This document shows positions 32,195 to 41,268 of a stretch of DNA of 64,000 nt, in pieces (within the stretch, counting starts at the first letter, position 1; every line of letters starts with the position of its first letter). The notes below the pieces were generated by a model that saw only the letters and a list, made by a program, of their open reading frames with translations, was not told where the DNA came from and made no database searches. The translations under genes were made by a program, and so were the position numbers. The stretch comes from Amycolatopsis sp. NBC_01488. GTDB lineage: Bacteria; Actinomycetota; Actinomycetes; Mycobacteriales; Pseudonocardiaceae. The stretch spans positions 4,931,001-4,995,000 of the forward strand of contig NZ_CP109434.1 in the NCBI RefSeq assembly GCF_036227105.1. Direction: 5' to 3'.

Positions 32195-34816
32195 GTGACC
32201 GAGAACGCTCCGCAGCAGACCACCGACCTTCCGGGTGCCTGGGACCCGGCCGCCGAGGAAGCCCCGATGTACGACCGCTGGGTAGCGGCCGGGTACTTCA
32301 CGGCCGACGCCTCGTCGGGGAAGCCGCCGTTCTCGATCGTACTGCCGCCCCCGAACGTCACCGGCAGCCTGCACATGGGGCACGCCCTCAACCACACCCT
32401 GATGGACGCGATGAGCCGCCGCCGTCGCATGCAGGGCTACGAGGTGCTGTGGCTGCCGGGCATGGACCACGCGGGCATCGCGACGCAGAACGTCGTCGAG
32501 CGCCAGCTGGCCGGCGAGGGCCTTTCCCGCCACGACCTGGGGCGCGAGAAGTTCGTCGAGCGCGTTTGGGAGTGGAAGGCCGAGTACGGCGGCAAGATCC
32601 TCGGCCAGATGAAGCGCCTCGGCGACGGCGTCGACTGGTCGCGCGAGCGCTTCACCATGGACGAGAACCTGTCCAAGGCCGTCCAGACGGTGTTCAAGAA
32701 CTTCTTCGACGAGGGCTTGATCTACCGCGCCGAGCGGATCATCAACTGGTGCCCGCGCTGCCAGACCGCGCTCTCGGACATCGAGGTCGACCACAACGAC
32801 GACGACGGCGAGCTCGTCTCGATCCGCTACGGCGACGGTGACGACGCGATCGTCGTGGCGACCACCCGCGCCGAGACGATGCTGGGCGACACCGCGGTCG
32901 CCGTCCACCCGGACGACGAGCGGTACGCGCACCTGGTCGGCACCGAGGTCGAGCTGCCGCTGACCGGCCGCCGCATCCCGATCGTGGCCGACAAGCACGT
33001 CGACCCCGAGTTCGGGACCGGCGCGGTCAAGGTGACCCCGGCGCACGACCCGAACGACTTCGAGATCGGCCGTCGCCACGACCTGCCGATGCTGACGATC
33101 ATGAACGAGCGCGCGGAGATCACGGTTTCGGGCCCGTTCGAGGGGCTCGACCGGTTCGAGGCGCGGCCCGCGGTGGTCGCGGCGCTGCGGGAGCTGGGCC
33201 GGATCGTCGCCGAGAAGCGCCCGTACGTGCACGCGGTCGGCCACTGCTCCCGCTGCGACACGGTCGTCGAGCCGCGGCTGTCGCTGCAGTGGTGGGTCAA
33301 GGTCGAGGAGCTGGCCAAGCTGGCCGGCGACGCGGTCCGCGACGGCCGGACGAAGATCCACCCGCCGGAGCTGGGCAAGCGGTACTTCGACTGGGTCGAC
33401 AACATGCACGACTGGACGATCTCGCGCCAGCTGTGGTGGGGCCACCGGATCCCGGTGTACTACGGCCCGGACGGTGAAGTCGTGTGCGTCGGCCCGGACG
33501 AGCAGCCGCCGTCCGGCGAGGGCTGGACGCAGGACCCGGACGTGCTGGACACGTGGTTCTCGTCGGGCCTGTGGCCGATGTCGACGCTGGGCTGGCCTGC
33601 CGCTTCGGACGACCTGGCCAAGTTCTATCCGACCAGCGTCCTGTCGACCGGCTACGACATCCTGTTCTTCTGGGTCGTCCGGATGATGATGTTCGGCGTG
33701 CACCAGATGAAGGGGTCGCAGCCGTTCGACCACGTGTACCTGCACGGGCTGATCCGCGACGCTCAGGGCAAGAAGATGTCGAAGTCGCGCGGCAACGTGA
33801 TCGACCCGCTGGAGTGGATGGACGCGTACGGCGCGGACGCCACCCGCTTCACCCTGGCCCGCGGCGCGAACCCGGGTGCGGACATGGCGCTGGCCGACGA
33901 GTGGGCGGCGGGCTCCCGCAACTTCTGCACGAAGCTGTGGAACGCGACGAAGTTCGCGATGATGAACGGCGCTTCGGTCGCTTCCGATCTTCCCGCTGCC
34001 GCCGACCTGACCGAGGCCGACCGCTGGATCCTCGGCCGTCTCGGCGCGTTGGTGTCCGAAGTGGACGGTCTGTTCGAGGACTTCCAGTTCGCGAAGGTGG
34101 CGGGCGCGCTCTACCAGTTCACGTGGAACGAGCTGTGCGACTGGTACCTGGAGCTGGCGAAGGTCCAGCTGTACCAAGGGGATTCCGCGCGCGTCGCGGC
34201 GACCCGTTCGGTGCTGGGGCACGTGCTCGACACGGTGTTGCGGCTGCTGCACCCGTTCATCCCGTTCATCACGGAGAAGCTCTGGACGGCGCTGACCGGC
34301 GGTTCCTCGGTGGTGGTCGCTTCCTGGCCGGTTCCTTTCGAGGGGTACGCGGACGCGGTGGCCGACACCCGGATCGCGGACGTCCAGAAGCTGGTGACGG
34401 AGATCCGCCGCTTCCGCGCGGACCAGGGCCTGAAGCCGGGCCAGAAGGTGGCGGCCCGCCTGACGGGCTATGCGGGCGGCCACGAGGAGGCGGTCCGTTC
34501 CCTGGTCCGCCTGACGGCCCCGACGCCGGAGTTCGCGGCGAGCGCGGCACTGGAAGTGGCCCTGGCGGACGCGGTGGTCACGGTCGAGCTGGACCTGTCG
34601 GGCACGGTCGACGTGGCCGCCGAGCGCAAGCGCCTGGAGAAGGACCTGGCGGCGGCGCGGAAGGAGCTGACCCAGACCGAGGCGAAGCTGGGCAACGAGG
34701 CGTTCATCGCCAAGGCCCCGGCCCCGGTGATCGACAAGATCAAGACCCGCAAGCAAACGGCGGCCTCGGACATCGACCGCATCACGGCTCGGTTGGCGGC
34801 GCTCCCGGCTTCCTGA
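32195..34816 (+). CDS. valS: Valyl-tRNA synthetase
   Basis: 873 residues, a class I synthetase. 'PPPNVTGSLHMGHALNHTLMDAM' carries the HIGH motif (HMGH), 'GKKMSKSRGNVIDPLEW' the KMSKS loop. An editing CP1 domain is in between ('VVATTRAETMLGDTAVAVHPDDERY'). The anticodon-binding helices follow, and a C-terminal coiled coil ('LDLSGTVDVAAERKRLEKDLAAARKELTQTEAKLGNEAFIAKAPAPVIDKIKTRK') is typical of ValRS. The GTG at 32195 is 9 bases after a TAGACT -10-like element, so the message may be nearly leaderless. A hairpin with T-tract ends the gene. Confidence 0.97.
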   Translation: MTENAPQQTTDLPGAWDPAAEEAPMYDRWVAAGYFTADASSGKPPFSIVLPPPNVTGSLHMGHALNHTLMDAMSRRRRMQGYEVLWLPGMDHAGIATQNVVERQLAGEGLSRHDLGREKFVERVWEWKAEYGGKILGQMKRLGDGVDWSRERFTMDENLSKAVQTVFKNFFDEGLIYRAERIINWCPRCQTALSDIEVDHNDDDGELVSIRYGDGDDAIVVATTRAETMLGDTAVAVHPDDERYAHLVGTEVELPLTGRRIPIVADKHVDPEFGTGAVKVTPAHDPNDFEIGRRHDLPMLTIMNERAEITVSGPFEGLDRFEARPAVVAALRELGRIVAEKRPYVHAVGHCSRCDTVVEPRLSLQWWVKVEELAKLAGDAVRDGRTKIHPPELGKRYFDWVDNMHDWTISRQLWWGHRIPVYYGPDGEVVCVGPDEQPPSGEGWTQDPDVLDTWFSSGLWPMSTLGWPAASDDLAKFYPTSVLSTGYDILFFWVVRMMMFGVHQMKGSQPFDHVYLHGLIRDAQGKKMSKSRGNVIDPLEWMDAYGADATRFTLARGANPGADMALADEWAAGSRNFCTKLWNATKFAMMNGASVASDLPAAADLTEADRWILGRLGALVSEVDGLFEDFQFAKVAGALYQFTWNELCDWYLELAKVQLYQGDSARVAATRSVLGHVLDTVLRLLHPFIPFITEKLWTALTGGSSVVVASWPVPFEGYADAVADTRIADVQKLVTEIRRFRADQGLKPGQKVAARLTGYAGGHEEAVRSLVRLTAPTPEFAASAALEVALADAVVTVELDLSGTVDVAAERKRLEKDLAAARKELTQTEAKLGNEAFIAKAPAPVIDKIKTRKQTAASDIDRITARLAALPAS

Positions 34817-34829
34817 AGTTGTGGACGAG

Positions 34830-34861
34830 CCCGGCACTTTCCCATGAGAGCGCCGGGTTTT
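34830..34861 (+). terminator. Intrinsic terminator after valS
   Basis: CCCGGC (34830-34835) pairs with GCCGGG (34852-34857). The stem continues inward past one mismatch to a CCAT loop, and TTTT follows. It is one of the few hairpins here with a clear T-tract. Confidence 0.75.
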
Positions 34862-34898
34862 GTCGTACCCCTCCGATAGCGTGGAAAACGGGGGCTGC

Positions 34899-35786
34899 TC
34901 AGTCGGCTTCGATCGTCCGCGCTGCTTCGATCAGGGCCACCAGTTCCGGCGTCAGCCGCCGGTCCGACGGCGTCGCCAGGTACGTCGGCATCCGCGGTGA
35001 CGGGTCCACCAACGGCCGGAACACCACGCCCGGGATCGGCAGCAGGTTCGCGTGCGCCCGGTAGAACACCGTCCAATGCGGACGGCCGAAGCCGAGCGTG
35101 CCCAACGTGTCCTGCGCCGTCGTGAACTCCTTGCCCAGCACCGGCTCGAACCCCGCCTCGCGGCAGCACGACACGACCAGGTCGTGCAGCGGCTGGTTCC
35201 GCGACGGCGGGCTCAGCCGCACCGGGAGCGACGCCAGCGAGGCGAAGGAAACCTCCGCGGACGAAGCCAGGGGATGCGACGCGGGCAACGCCACCAGCAC
35301 CTCGTCCGTCCACAAGGGAGTGAAGTCGAGGCCGGGTGACGGCCACGAGCCGCGCACGATGGTCGCGGAAAGCGAACCGTCGCGGACCCGCTGAAGCCGG
35401 TGTGCGGTGGGCGCGTGGACCAGCTCCAAGGAAGCCGAAGGGGAAAGCCGCGCGAACGCGCCCAGCAGGACGTCCAGCCGGTCGCCCAGGCCTTCGCTCG
35501 TGCCCAGCCGGACCAGGGGCCCGGACGGTCGGAACTCGGAAACCGAATCCGCCGCCCGGTCGGCCGCCGCCAGGACCGCTCGCGCGTGCGGCAGGAACCG
35601 CTGCCCGGCCTCCGTCAGCGACACGCTTCGCGTCGTCCGCGCGAACAGCGGGACGCCCAGCTCCCGCTCCAGCCGCCGGACCTGCTGGCTCACCGCCGGC
35701 TGGACGATGGTCAGCCGCGCCGCCGCCCGGCCGAAGTGCAGCTCCTCGGCGACCGTCACGAAGTACCTCAGCTGGCGAAGCTCCAC
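34899..35786 (-). CDS. LysR-family regulator
   Basis: 295 residues. 'ELRQLRYFVTVAEELHFGRAAARLTIVQPAVSQQVRRLERELGVPLFARTTRSVSLTEAG' is the LysR helix-turn-helix; the rest is the two-lobed periplasmic-binding-type effector domain ('LVRLGTSEGLGDRLDVLLGAFA'). GTG at 35786 after GGGGTGG gives the usual VELRQLRYF start; an ATG at 35798 has no ribosome site. It is divergent from two alpha/beta-hydrolase genes and is probably their regulator. ATTCATAAGAAT (35797-35808) in the gap is a possible LysR box. Confidence 0.88.
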   Translation of the reverse strand: MELRQLRYFVTVAEELHFGRAAARLTIVQPAVSQQVRRLERELGVPLFARTTRSVSLTEAGQRFLPHARAVLAAADRAADSVSEFRPSGPLVRLGTSEGLGDRLDVLLGAFARLSPSASLELVHAPTAHRLQRVRDGSLSATIVRGSWPSPGLDFTPLWTDEVLVALPASHPLASSAEVSFASLASLPVRLSPPSRNQPLHDLVVSCCREAGFEPVLGKEFTTAQDTLGTLGFGRPHWTVFYRAHANLLPIPGVVFRPLVDPSPRMPTYLATPSDRRLTPELVALIEAARTIEAD

Positions 35787-35796
35787 GGACCACCCC

Positions 35797-35808
35797 ATTC
35801 ATAAGAAT
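35797..35808. promoter_or_regulatory. Possible LysR box
   Basis: ATTC-ATAA-GAAT is an inverted repeat in the 86-bp gap between divergent lysR and hydrolase genes. A TGATCA palindrome lies 3 bp further. LysR sites often have this kind of short dyad, but the evidence is only symmetry and position. Confidence 0.35.
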
Positions 35809-35872
35809 CCGTGATCAGTGTAGGAGCGGACTGCCCATCGAAAAGCGAGCACCCGGACACGAAGCTCGGGGC

Positions 35873-36634
35873 ATGCCTTACTTGGACGTCAACGACACCC
35901 GGCTCCACTACGAAGACGCCGGCGACGGCCCGGCCCTGCTGTTCCTGCACGGCTGGGGAACCAGCGGCCGCGTCTGGCAAAGCTGCCTGCCCGATCTCGT
36001 GCGCGACCACCGGGTGATCACCCTCGACTGGCGCGGCTGCGGCCGCTCGGACCACCCCGCCGAGGGAAACACCATCGCCGCCATCACCGCCGACGTCGCC
36101 GCGGTGATCGAAAAGCTCGGTGCGAAGCCGACTGTCGTCGGTTCGAGTATCGGCGGGATCTTCGCGACGGAGCTGGCGCTGGCCCGGCCGGAACTCGTCA
36201 CGCGCGTCGTCGCCGTCGACAGCCCGGGGTACTGGCCGAGCGCCGGTATCCGGGAAAAGGTCTACGACCTGCGGGAACGGCTCGTCGACGATCGCACCGG
36301 CACGTTCGCGGGCTGGGTGCCGAACTGGTTCGGCCCGGCCGCCGCGCCCGGGCTGGCCGACTGGACGATCCGGCAGCTGCTCGACTCCGGCGTCTACATC
36401 GACGAGCTGTTCACCGAGTGCACCACCTACGACCCGCGACCCCGGCTGGCGGACCTCACCGTCCCGATCACCTACCTGCACGGCGAACTCGACGCCGAGA
36501 TCCCGCTCGAAGTCCCGCGCAGCTGCGCCGCCGCCACGCCCGGCGCCCGCGTGCACGTCCTCGCCGGCTGCGGCCACGTGCCGCACCAGGAAAACCCGCG
36601 CGCCTTCACCGCCGCCCTCCGCTCGATCGCCTGA
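35873..36634 (+). CDS. Alpha/beta hydrolase (first of a tandem pair)
   Basis: 253 residues. 'ALLFLHGWGTSGRVWQ' gives the oxyanion loop, 'TVVGSSIGGIFATELAL' the nucleophile elbow G-S-S-I-G, 'YLHGELDAEIPLEVPRS' the acid, and 'GCGHVPHQENPRAFTAALR' the histidine. The catalytic triad looks complete. Fold and motifs fit small-molecule esterases, lactonases or haloperoxidase-like hydrolases; substrate unknown. The next gene encodes a paralogue after 11 bp, and the divergent LysR protein probably regulates both. Confidence 0.87.
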   Translation: MPYLDVNDTRLHYEDAGDGPALLFLHGWGTSGRVWQSCLPDLVRDHRVITLDWRGCGRSDHPAEGNTIAAITADVAAVIEKLGAKPTVVGSSIGGIFATELALARPELVTRVVAVDSPGYWPSAGIREKVYDLRERLVDDRTGTFAGWVPNWFGPAAAPGLADWTIRQLLDSGVYIDELFTECTTYDPRPRLADLTVPITYLHGELDAEIPLEVPRSCAAATPGARVHVLAGCGHVPHQENPRAFTAALRSIA

Positions 36635-36645
36635 AAGAGACGACC

Positions 36646-37422
36646 ATGCCCGAAGTGACCGTCGACGACACCGTCGTCCACTACGACCGGACCGGGGACG
36701 GCCCCGCGCTGCTCCTGCTGCACGGCACCGCGGCCTCCCGCGAGCAGTGGGGACCGCTGACGGCGAGGGCGGGCCGCTTCACCGTCCTGGCCCCGGACTT
36801 CCCCGGCTCGGGCCGGACGACCGACCACGGCGGCCCGATCACCGTCGAGGACCTCGCCGTCCAAGCCGAAGCCGTCCTCGACCACGCGGGAGTCGACGCG
36901 GCCCACGTCGTCGGCCACTCGCTGGGCGGCGTGGTGGCGGCCCAGCTGGCCGGCACCCGTCCGCACCGCGTCCGCTCGGCCGTCCTGCACGCGGCGTGGC
37001 CGGCCACCGACACGAGGCAGGACGCCGAGTTCCGCTACTGGCTGGACCTGCTCGCGACCGGCACCTTCGCCCGCATGCTCCCGTTGATGGCCTTCGGCCC
37101 GCGCTACTGGGAGCAGGCCACCGCCGAGAGCAACGAACAGCTCGTCAAGACACTCGAGACGATGATCGAGCCCGGGACGGACCGGCAGATCGCGACGGAC
37201 CGGACCGTCGACCTGCGGCCGGTCCTGCCGAAGATCACCGCGCCCGTCCTCGTGCTCGGCAGCGCGCACGACCGGCTCATCACGGCCGAGCAGCAGCGCG
37301 AGCTGGTCGCCGCGATCCCGGACGCGCGGGCCGCCACGATCGACGCCGGGCACGGCGCTCCGGCCGAGCTGCCCGCCGAGTTCGCCCGGCTGGTGCTGGA
37401 CTTCGTCGCGGCACACGCCTGA
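36646..37422 (+). CDS. Alpha/beta hydrolase (second of a tandem pair)
   Basis: 258 residues. 'ALLLLHGTAASREQWGPLTARAGRFTVLAPDFPGSGRT', the elbow 'HVVGHSLGGVVAAQLA' (Ser in G-H-S-L-G) and 'VLVLGSAHDRLITAEQQREL' identify the family; the C-terminal His is in 'IDAGHGAPAELPAEFARLVLDFV'. The N-terminus 'VTVDDTVVHYDRTGDGPALL' aligns with 'LDVNDTRLHYEDAGDGPALL' of the preceding protein, so they arose by duplication. AAAGAGACGACC precedes the ATG. A 14-bp terminator follows. Confidence 0.88.
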   Translation: MPEVTVDDTVVHYDRTGDGPALLLLHGTAASREQWGPLTARAGRFTVLAPDFPGSGRTTDHGGPITVEDLAVQAEAVLDHAGVDAAHVVGHSLGGVVAAQLAGTRPHRVRSAVLHAAWPATDTRQDAEFRYWLDLLATGTFARMLPLMAFGPRYWEQATAESNEQLVKTLETMIEPGTDRQIATDRTVDLRPVLPKITAPVLVLGSAHDRLITAEQQRELVAAIPDARAATIDAGHGAPAELPAEFARLVLDFVAAHA

Positions 37423-37425
37423 CCG

Positions 37426-37459
37426 TCGCGCCGAAGGCCGCCGTGGGCCTTCGGCGCGA
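37426..37459. terminator. Bidirectional hairpin between convergent hydrolase genes
   Basis: TCGCGCCGAAGGCC and GGCCTTCGGCGCGA form a perfect 14-bp stem with a 6-nt loop, filling the gap between convergent genes. Confidence 0.75.
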
Positions 37460-37465
37460 ACGGGG

Positions 37466-38338
37466 TCAGCGCAGGGACTTGAGCACGACGGCGGCCACGC
37501 CCGCCATCCCCGCCTTGAGCGGGTGGTACGCGGCCGCCTCGAAGATGTTCTGGTCCTTGCCGTTGATCCACGCCGAACCGCCGCGCGCGCACGCGTCGTG
37601 GCCGCGCGACGGGCCGAACGTGTCCACGAACTCCGCGGCGCCGTTCGCGGCCGCGTCCTCCAGCGCCTGGTTGAGATCGCTCTCCACGCGGTTCAGCCAC
37701 GCGTAGTCGCCGTCGGCGAACGGCAGGATGTCGGGGCAGTAGCCCTTCTCCGGCGCGATCCGCGGGTAGCCGACGACGAGCACGCGCGCCCCTGGAGACC
37801 GCTGGTGGATCCCGGCCAGCACGGCCTCGACGCGCGGCTCGATGTTCGCCATCGCCGTCTTCACCGTGTCGACGCCGTTGCTCGTGAAGTGGTCTTCGCA
37901 CGGGTTGCCGGTCGGGTCGGCCGCACGCAGGCCCGGGCAGGTCGCGGTCAAGCGGCCGAAGACGTCGAAGTCGTTGCCGCCGATCCCGAGGGTGACCAGG
38001 TCGGTGTCGATGCGCAGGGCGCCCAGCTGCGGGGCGTTGGTGCCGTTGAAGGGCACCGCCTGGGGATGGGTCATCGAGCCGGTGTCGGCGCCGGCGCAGC
38101 TGACGTCGGTGAACTCGCCGGCGTGCAGCGCGTTCGACACCACGGACGGGTAGTTCGCCGTCGACCGGCCGCAGCCGAGCGGGTCGAGCCGCTGGACCGG
38201 GATGAAGGGCCCGGAGGTGTAGGAGTCGCCGAGGGCGACGTAGTGGTGGAACCGCGGCTCCGCCGAAGCGGCGGCCGCGGTGGTGGCGAGCAGAGTGGCT
38301 GCCGAGACGACGGCGACGAGCAGCCGGGTGATGCGCAT
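37466..38338 (-). CDS. Secreted SGNH/GDSL-type hydrolase
   Basis: 290 residues. The signal peptide 'MRITRLLVAVVSAATLLATTAAAASA' has a cleavage site near AxA-E. 'HHYVALGDSYTSGPFIP' is block I with the nucleophile Ser in GDSY; 'LVTLGIGGNDFD' supplies the Gly and Asn of the oxyanion hole; 'YHPLKAG' gives the catalytic His with Asp-like partner upstream. Four or more cysteines suggest disulfides, as in actinobacterial extracellular lipases of the SEST/lipase GDSL group. It is probably an exported esterase or lipase. ATG at 38338 places the signal peptide at the N-terminus. Confidence 0.88.
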   Translation of the reverse strand: MRITRLLVAVVSAATLLATTAAAASAEPRFHHYVALGDSYTSGPFIPVQRLDPLGCGRSTANYPSVVSNALHAGEFTDVSCAGADTGSMTHPQAVPFNGTNAPQLGALRIDTDLVTLGIGGNDFDVFGRLTATCPGLRAADPTGNPCEDHFTSNGVDTVKTAMANIEPRVEAVLAGIHQRSPGARVLVVGYPRIAPEKGYCPDILPFADGDYAWLNRVESDLNQALEDAAANGAAEFVDTFGPSRGHDACARGGSAWINGKDQNIFEAAAYHPLKAGMAGVAAVVLKSLR

Positions 38339-38408
38339 GAAGACCCCGTTCTGTTCCGGAAACGCTGCGTCCACTTCTAGCGAGCGCCGGACCGTCGGGG
38401 GACGGACT

Positions 38409-39044
38409 TCACCCGCCAGTCGGGTCACCGTCGCCGTGCTCACGGTAAGTGATCAGGGTGCGCCAGAACAGCAACGGCTTGACCGTGCTCCCGGGCAGCA
38501 GCCGCGCCGTCTCGCGCCGCAGCTCGGCCAGCGTCGGGTAGTCGTCGACGACCGGGGCCTTCGGGCCGTCCTCCGGGCCGCCGTTCAGCCGCTCGCCGGC
38601 GTAGACGACCAGTCGCGCCAGCGCGTTGACCGGGACGGCCGCGACCGCCTTGGCCCAGTCCGCGGGCGTGCTCGGCCGGGCCAGGCCGAGCACCACGAGC
38701 ACCCCGCCCGGCACCAGTGCGCGGCGGAGCTTGGTGACCGTCCCGAACGGCATGTGGTGCAGCGACGCCAGGCACGAGATGAAGTCGTAGTGGGCTTCGG
38801 GCAGCGCGTCGGTGGTGACGTCGGCCTGCCGGTAGACGATCTCGCCCGGCCCCGGCGAACCGAGCCCCGCCGCCGCCTCGACCATCGCGGCCGAGACGTC
38901 GACCGCCTCCACCGCCATGCCGGTCGCGGCCAGCCGCCGCGCGAACCGGCCGGTGCCGCACCCGACGTCCAGCGCGATGCCCGGACCGGGCGGGAGCTGG
39001 TCCAGCAGCAGCGGGTGGTAGTGGTCGTTGTGGTTGAACGGCAT
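38409..39044 (-). CDS. SAM-dependent methyltransferase (class I)
   Basis: 211 residues. 'PGIALDVGCGTGRFARRLAATGMAVEAVDVSAAMVEAA' is motif I and the acidic end of strand 2; 'YDFISCLASLHHMP' is the motif II/III region; 'LRRALVPGGVLVVLGLA' is the post-motif loop. Fits methyltransferase type 11/12 (UbiE-like). The ATG at 39044 gives MPFNHNDHYHPLLLDQLPPG, a common start in this family. Substrate unknown. It is divergent from folC. Confidence 0.87.
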   Translation of the reverse strand: MPFNHNDHYHPLLLDQLPPGPGIALDVGCGTGRFARRLAATGMAVEAVDVSAAMVEAAAGLGSPGPGEIVYRQADVTTDALPEAHYDFISCLASLHHMPFGTVTKLRRALVPGGVLVVLGLARPSTPADWAKAVAAVPVNALARLVVYAGERLNGGPEDGPKAPVVDDYPTLAELRRETARLLPGSTVKPLLFWRTLITYREHGDGDPTGG

Positions 39045-39117
39045 GCGTCGAGAGTGCCATCCCCGGCGCACGTAGACTCGGAAGGCAAGTGCGAAACCCC
39101 AGGCCGGAGGAGAGTCA

Positions 39118-40773
39118 GTGCCGCAGGATGAGACAGGTCGGGAGCCGGACCTGTCGGATCTGGACAGCTTCGCGGGCGTCGACGAACTGGGGACGTCGGG
39201 CTACGAGGAGTCCGACGACCACGACCCGGAGCTGGACGTCCGCGACACCGCGTTCGAGGCGGGCGGCGGCGCGCGCGGCGGTATCGGCGGCGTCGGCCAG
39301 CTGGGCGACAACCTCGCCACCGGCCCGGTGCCCGACCTGACCGTGCCCGAGGACACCGAGCTGCACGAGCTCGACGACCAGGGCGAACCCGAGGTGTACG
39401 GCAGCCCGGACGGCCCCGAGGCGCGCCGCGAGCTGATGGCCGTCGAGGCCGAGCTGAACCAGCGCTGGCCCGAGACGAAGATCGAGCCGTCGCTGACCCG
39501 GATCTCCGCGCTGACGCAGCTGCTGGGCGAGCCGAACCGCGGCTACCCGGTGCTGCACGTCGCCGGCACCAACGGCAAGGGCTCCACGGCCCGGATGATC
39601 GACGCGCTGCTGACCCGGATGGGCCTGCGCGTCGGCCGCTACACGAGCCCGCACCTGCAGCTGGTCACCGAGCGGATCGCGCTCGACGGCGTGCCGATCT
39701 CCGCCGCGCGCTACGCCGAGCTGTGGCACGACATCGCGCCCTATGTGTCCATGGTGGACGGTGCCGCCGCGGACGGCGTCGCGATGAGCAAGTTCGAGAT
39801 CCTCACCGGGATGGCGTTCGCCGCGTTCGCCGACGCGCCGGTCGAGGCGGCGGTGCTCGAAGCGGGCCTGGGCGGCGCCTGGGACGCCACGAACGTCGCG
39901 GACGCCGACGTCGCGGTCATCACCCCGATCGGCATCGACCACGTCGAGTACCTCGGCCCGGACATCCTGGGCGCGGCGCGCGAAAAGGCGGGCATCATCA
40001 AGCCCGGCTCGGTCGCGGTCATCGGCGAGCAGGACCCCGAGGTGCTGAAGGTGCTGCTCGAACGCGCCGTCGAGGTCGACGCCGCGGTCGCGCGCGCGGG
40101 CAGCGAGTTCGGCGTGCTCGAGAAGGAGGTCGCCGTCGGCGGGCAGCTGCTGAAGCTGCAGGGCCTCGGCGGTGTGTACGACGAGATCTTCCTGCCCCTG
40201 CACGGCGCCCACCAGGCTGCGAACGCCGCGCTCGCGCTGGCCGCGGTCGAGGCGTTCTTCGGTGCGGGCAAGGACCGGCAGCTGGTCGTCGAGGCCGTCC
40301 GCGAGGCGTTCGCCGAGGTCGAGACGCCGGGACGGCTGGAGCGGGTCCGCTCGGCGCCCACGGTCCTGCTCGACGCGGCGCACAACCCGCACGGCGCCCG
40401 CGCGCTGGCGGCGACCGTCGCCGAGGAGTTCGCCTTCCGCCGCCTGGTCGCGGTGGTCGGCGTGATGGCCGAAAAGGACGCGCACGGCATCCTCGATGCG
40501 CTGGAGCCGGTCGTGTCCGACATCGTCGTGACACGCAACTCGTCGCCGCGCTCGATGCCGCTCGACGAGCTGAACGAGCTGGCCATCTCGGTGTTCGGTG
40601 AGGATCGGGTGGTCGCCGAGACCGACCTGGAGACGGCGATCGAGACGGCGATCGCCCTGGTGGAGACCAACGACGACCCCGAAGAGCCGCTCGCGGGCGG
40701 CGGCGTGCTCGTCACCGGCTCGGTGGTCACCGCGGGCGAAGCACGCACGCTGTTCGGGAAGGAGCCGGCGTGA
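39118..40773 (+). CDS. folC: Folylpolyglutamate synthase / dihydrofolate synthase
   Basis: 551 residues. 'RISALTQLLGEPNRGYPVLHVAGTNGKGSTARMIDALLTRMGLRVGRYTSPHL' contains the P-loop GTNGKGS and the FolC signature; 'GLGGAWDATNV', 'TPIGIDHVEYLG' and 'VLLDAAHNPHGARAL' complete the ATP- and folate-binding sites. It adds glutamate to folates (or dihydropteroate) in the cytoplasm. An acidic, low-complexity extension of about 110 residues precedes the enzyme and is not part of the standard fold. GTG at 39118 follows GGAGGAGAG. The stop overlaps the DUF4233 gene by four bases. Confidence 0.94.
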   Translation: MPQDETGREPDLSDLDSFAGVDELGTSGYEESDDHDPELDVRDTAFEAGGGARGGIGGVGQLGDNLATGPVPDLTVPEDTELHELDDQGEPEVYGSPDGPEARRELMAVEAELNQRWPETKIEPSLTRISALTQLLGEPNRGYPVLHVAGTNGKGSTARMIDALLTRMGLRVGRYTSPHLQLVTERIALDGVPISAARYAELWHDIAPYVSMVDGAAADGVAMSKFEILTGMAFAAFADAPVEAAVLEAGLGGAWDATNVADADVAVITPIGIDHVEYLGPDILGAAREKAGIIKPGSVAVIGEQDPEVLKVLLERAVEVDAAVARAGSEFGVLEKEVAVGGQLLKLQGLGGVYDEIFLPLHGAHQAANAALALAAVEAFFGAGKDRQLVVEAVREAFAEVETPGRLERVRSAPTVLLDAAHNPHGARALAATVAEEFAFRRLVAVVGVMAEKDAHGILDALEPVVSDIVVTRNSSPRSMPLDELNELAISVFGEDRVVAETDLETAIETAIALVETNDDPEEPLAGGGVLVTGSVVTAGEARTLFGKEPA

Positions 40774-41165
40774 GCGAGACCGCGGAAGCGCCGAAGCCGA
40801 AGGACCCGATGAAGGGCTTCCGCGGCGTGATGTCGGGAACGCTGATCATGGAGGCGATCACGGTCGCCCTCGCGCTGCCGGTGGTGAACAAGCTCGGCGG
40901 CGGGTTCGGCACGGGCACCGGCTGGACGGTGCTGGCGGTCGCGCTGGTGCTGGTCGTGCTGTGCGGGTTCGTCAAGAAGCCGTGGGCGGTGCCGGTCATC
41001 CTGGCACTGCAGGTGGTGCTGATCGCCCTGGTGTTCTGGCTGCCGGCGATCTCCGTGCTGGGCGTGGTGTTCCTGGCGATCTGGCTGTGGCTGCTGTGGC
41101 TGCGCAAGGACGTCGCCCGCCGCATGGCGGCCGGCACCCTCGCGAGCCAGCAACCCCCGCGCTGA
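40770..41165 (+). CDS. DUF4233 membrane protein, folC partner
   Basis: 131 residues, four predicted helices: 'GTLIMEAITVALALPVV', 'GWTVLAVALVLVVLCGFV', 'WAVPVILALQVVLIALVFWL' and 'AISVLGVVFLAIWLWLLWL'. The start 'KDPMKGFRGVMSGTLIMEAI' is the family signature. The gene follows folC in mycobacteria and other actinobacteria, here with a GTGA overlap. Its function is unknown, but the conserved linkage suggests a role tied to folate metabolism or envelope. Confidence 0.88.
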   Translation: MSETAEAPKPKDPMKGFRGVMSGTLIMEAITVALALPVVNKLGGGFGTGTGWTVLAVALVLVVLCGFVKKPWAVPVILALQVVLIALVFWLPAISVLGVVFLAIWLWLLWLRKDVARRMAAGTLASQQPPR

Positions 41166-41206
41166 CCCTCACGGGTGCCGGCACGCGCGCACCCGGGTGG
41201 TGAGGG
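41166..41206. terminator. Hairpin between convergent genes
   Basis: CCCTCAC-GGGTGC pairs with GCACCC and GTGAGGG, with a 5-nt bulge on the right arm. It lies directly after the DUF4233 stop and before the convergent acylase gene. Confidence 0.6.
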
Positions 41207-41268
41207 CGCCAGGACCCGGGTCACCGGGCCTCGGCCCACCACGAGAACGCGCTTGCCCGGCACTAGTG

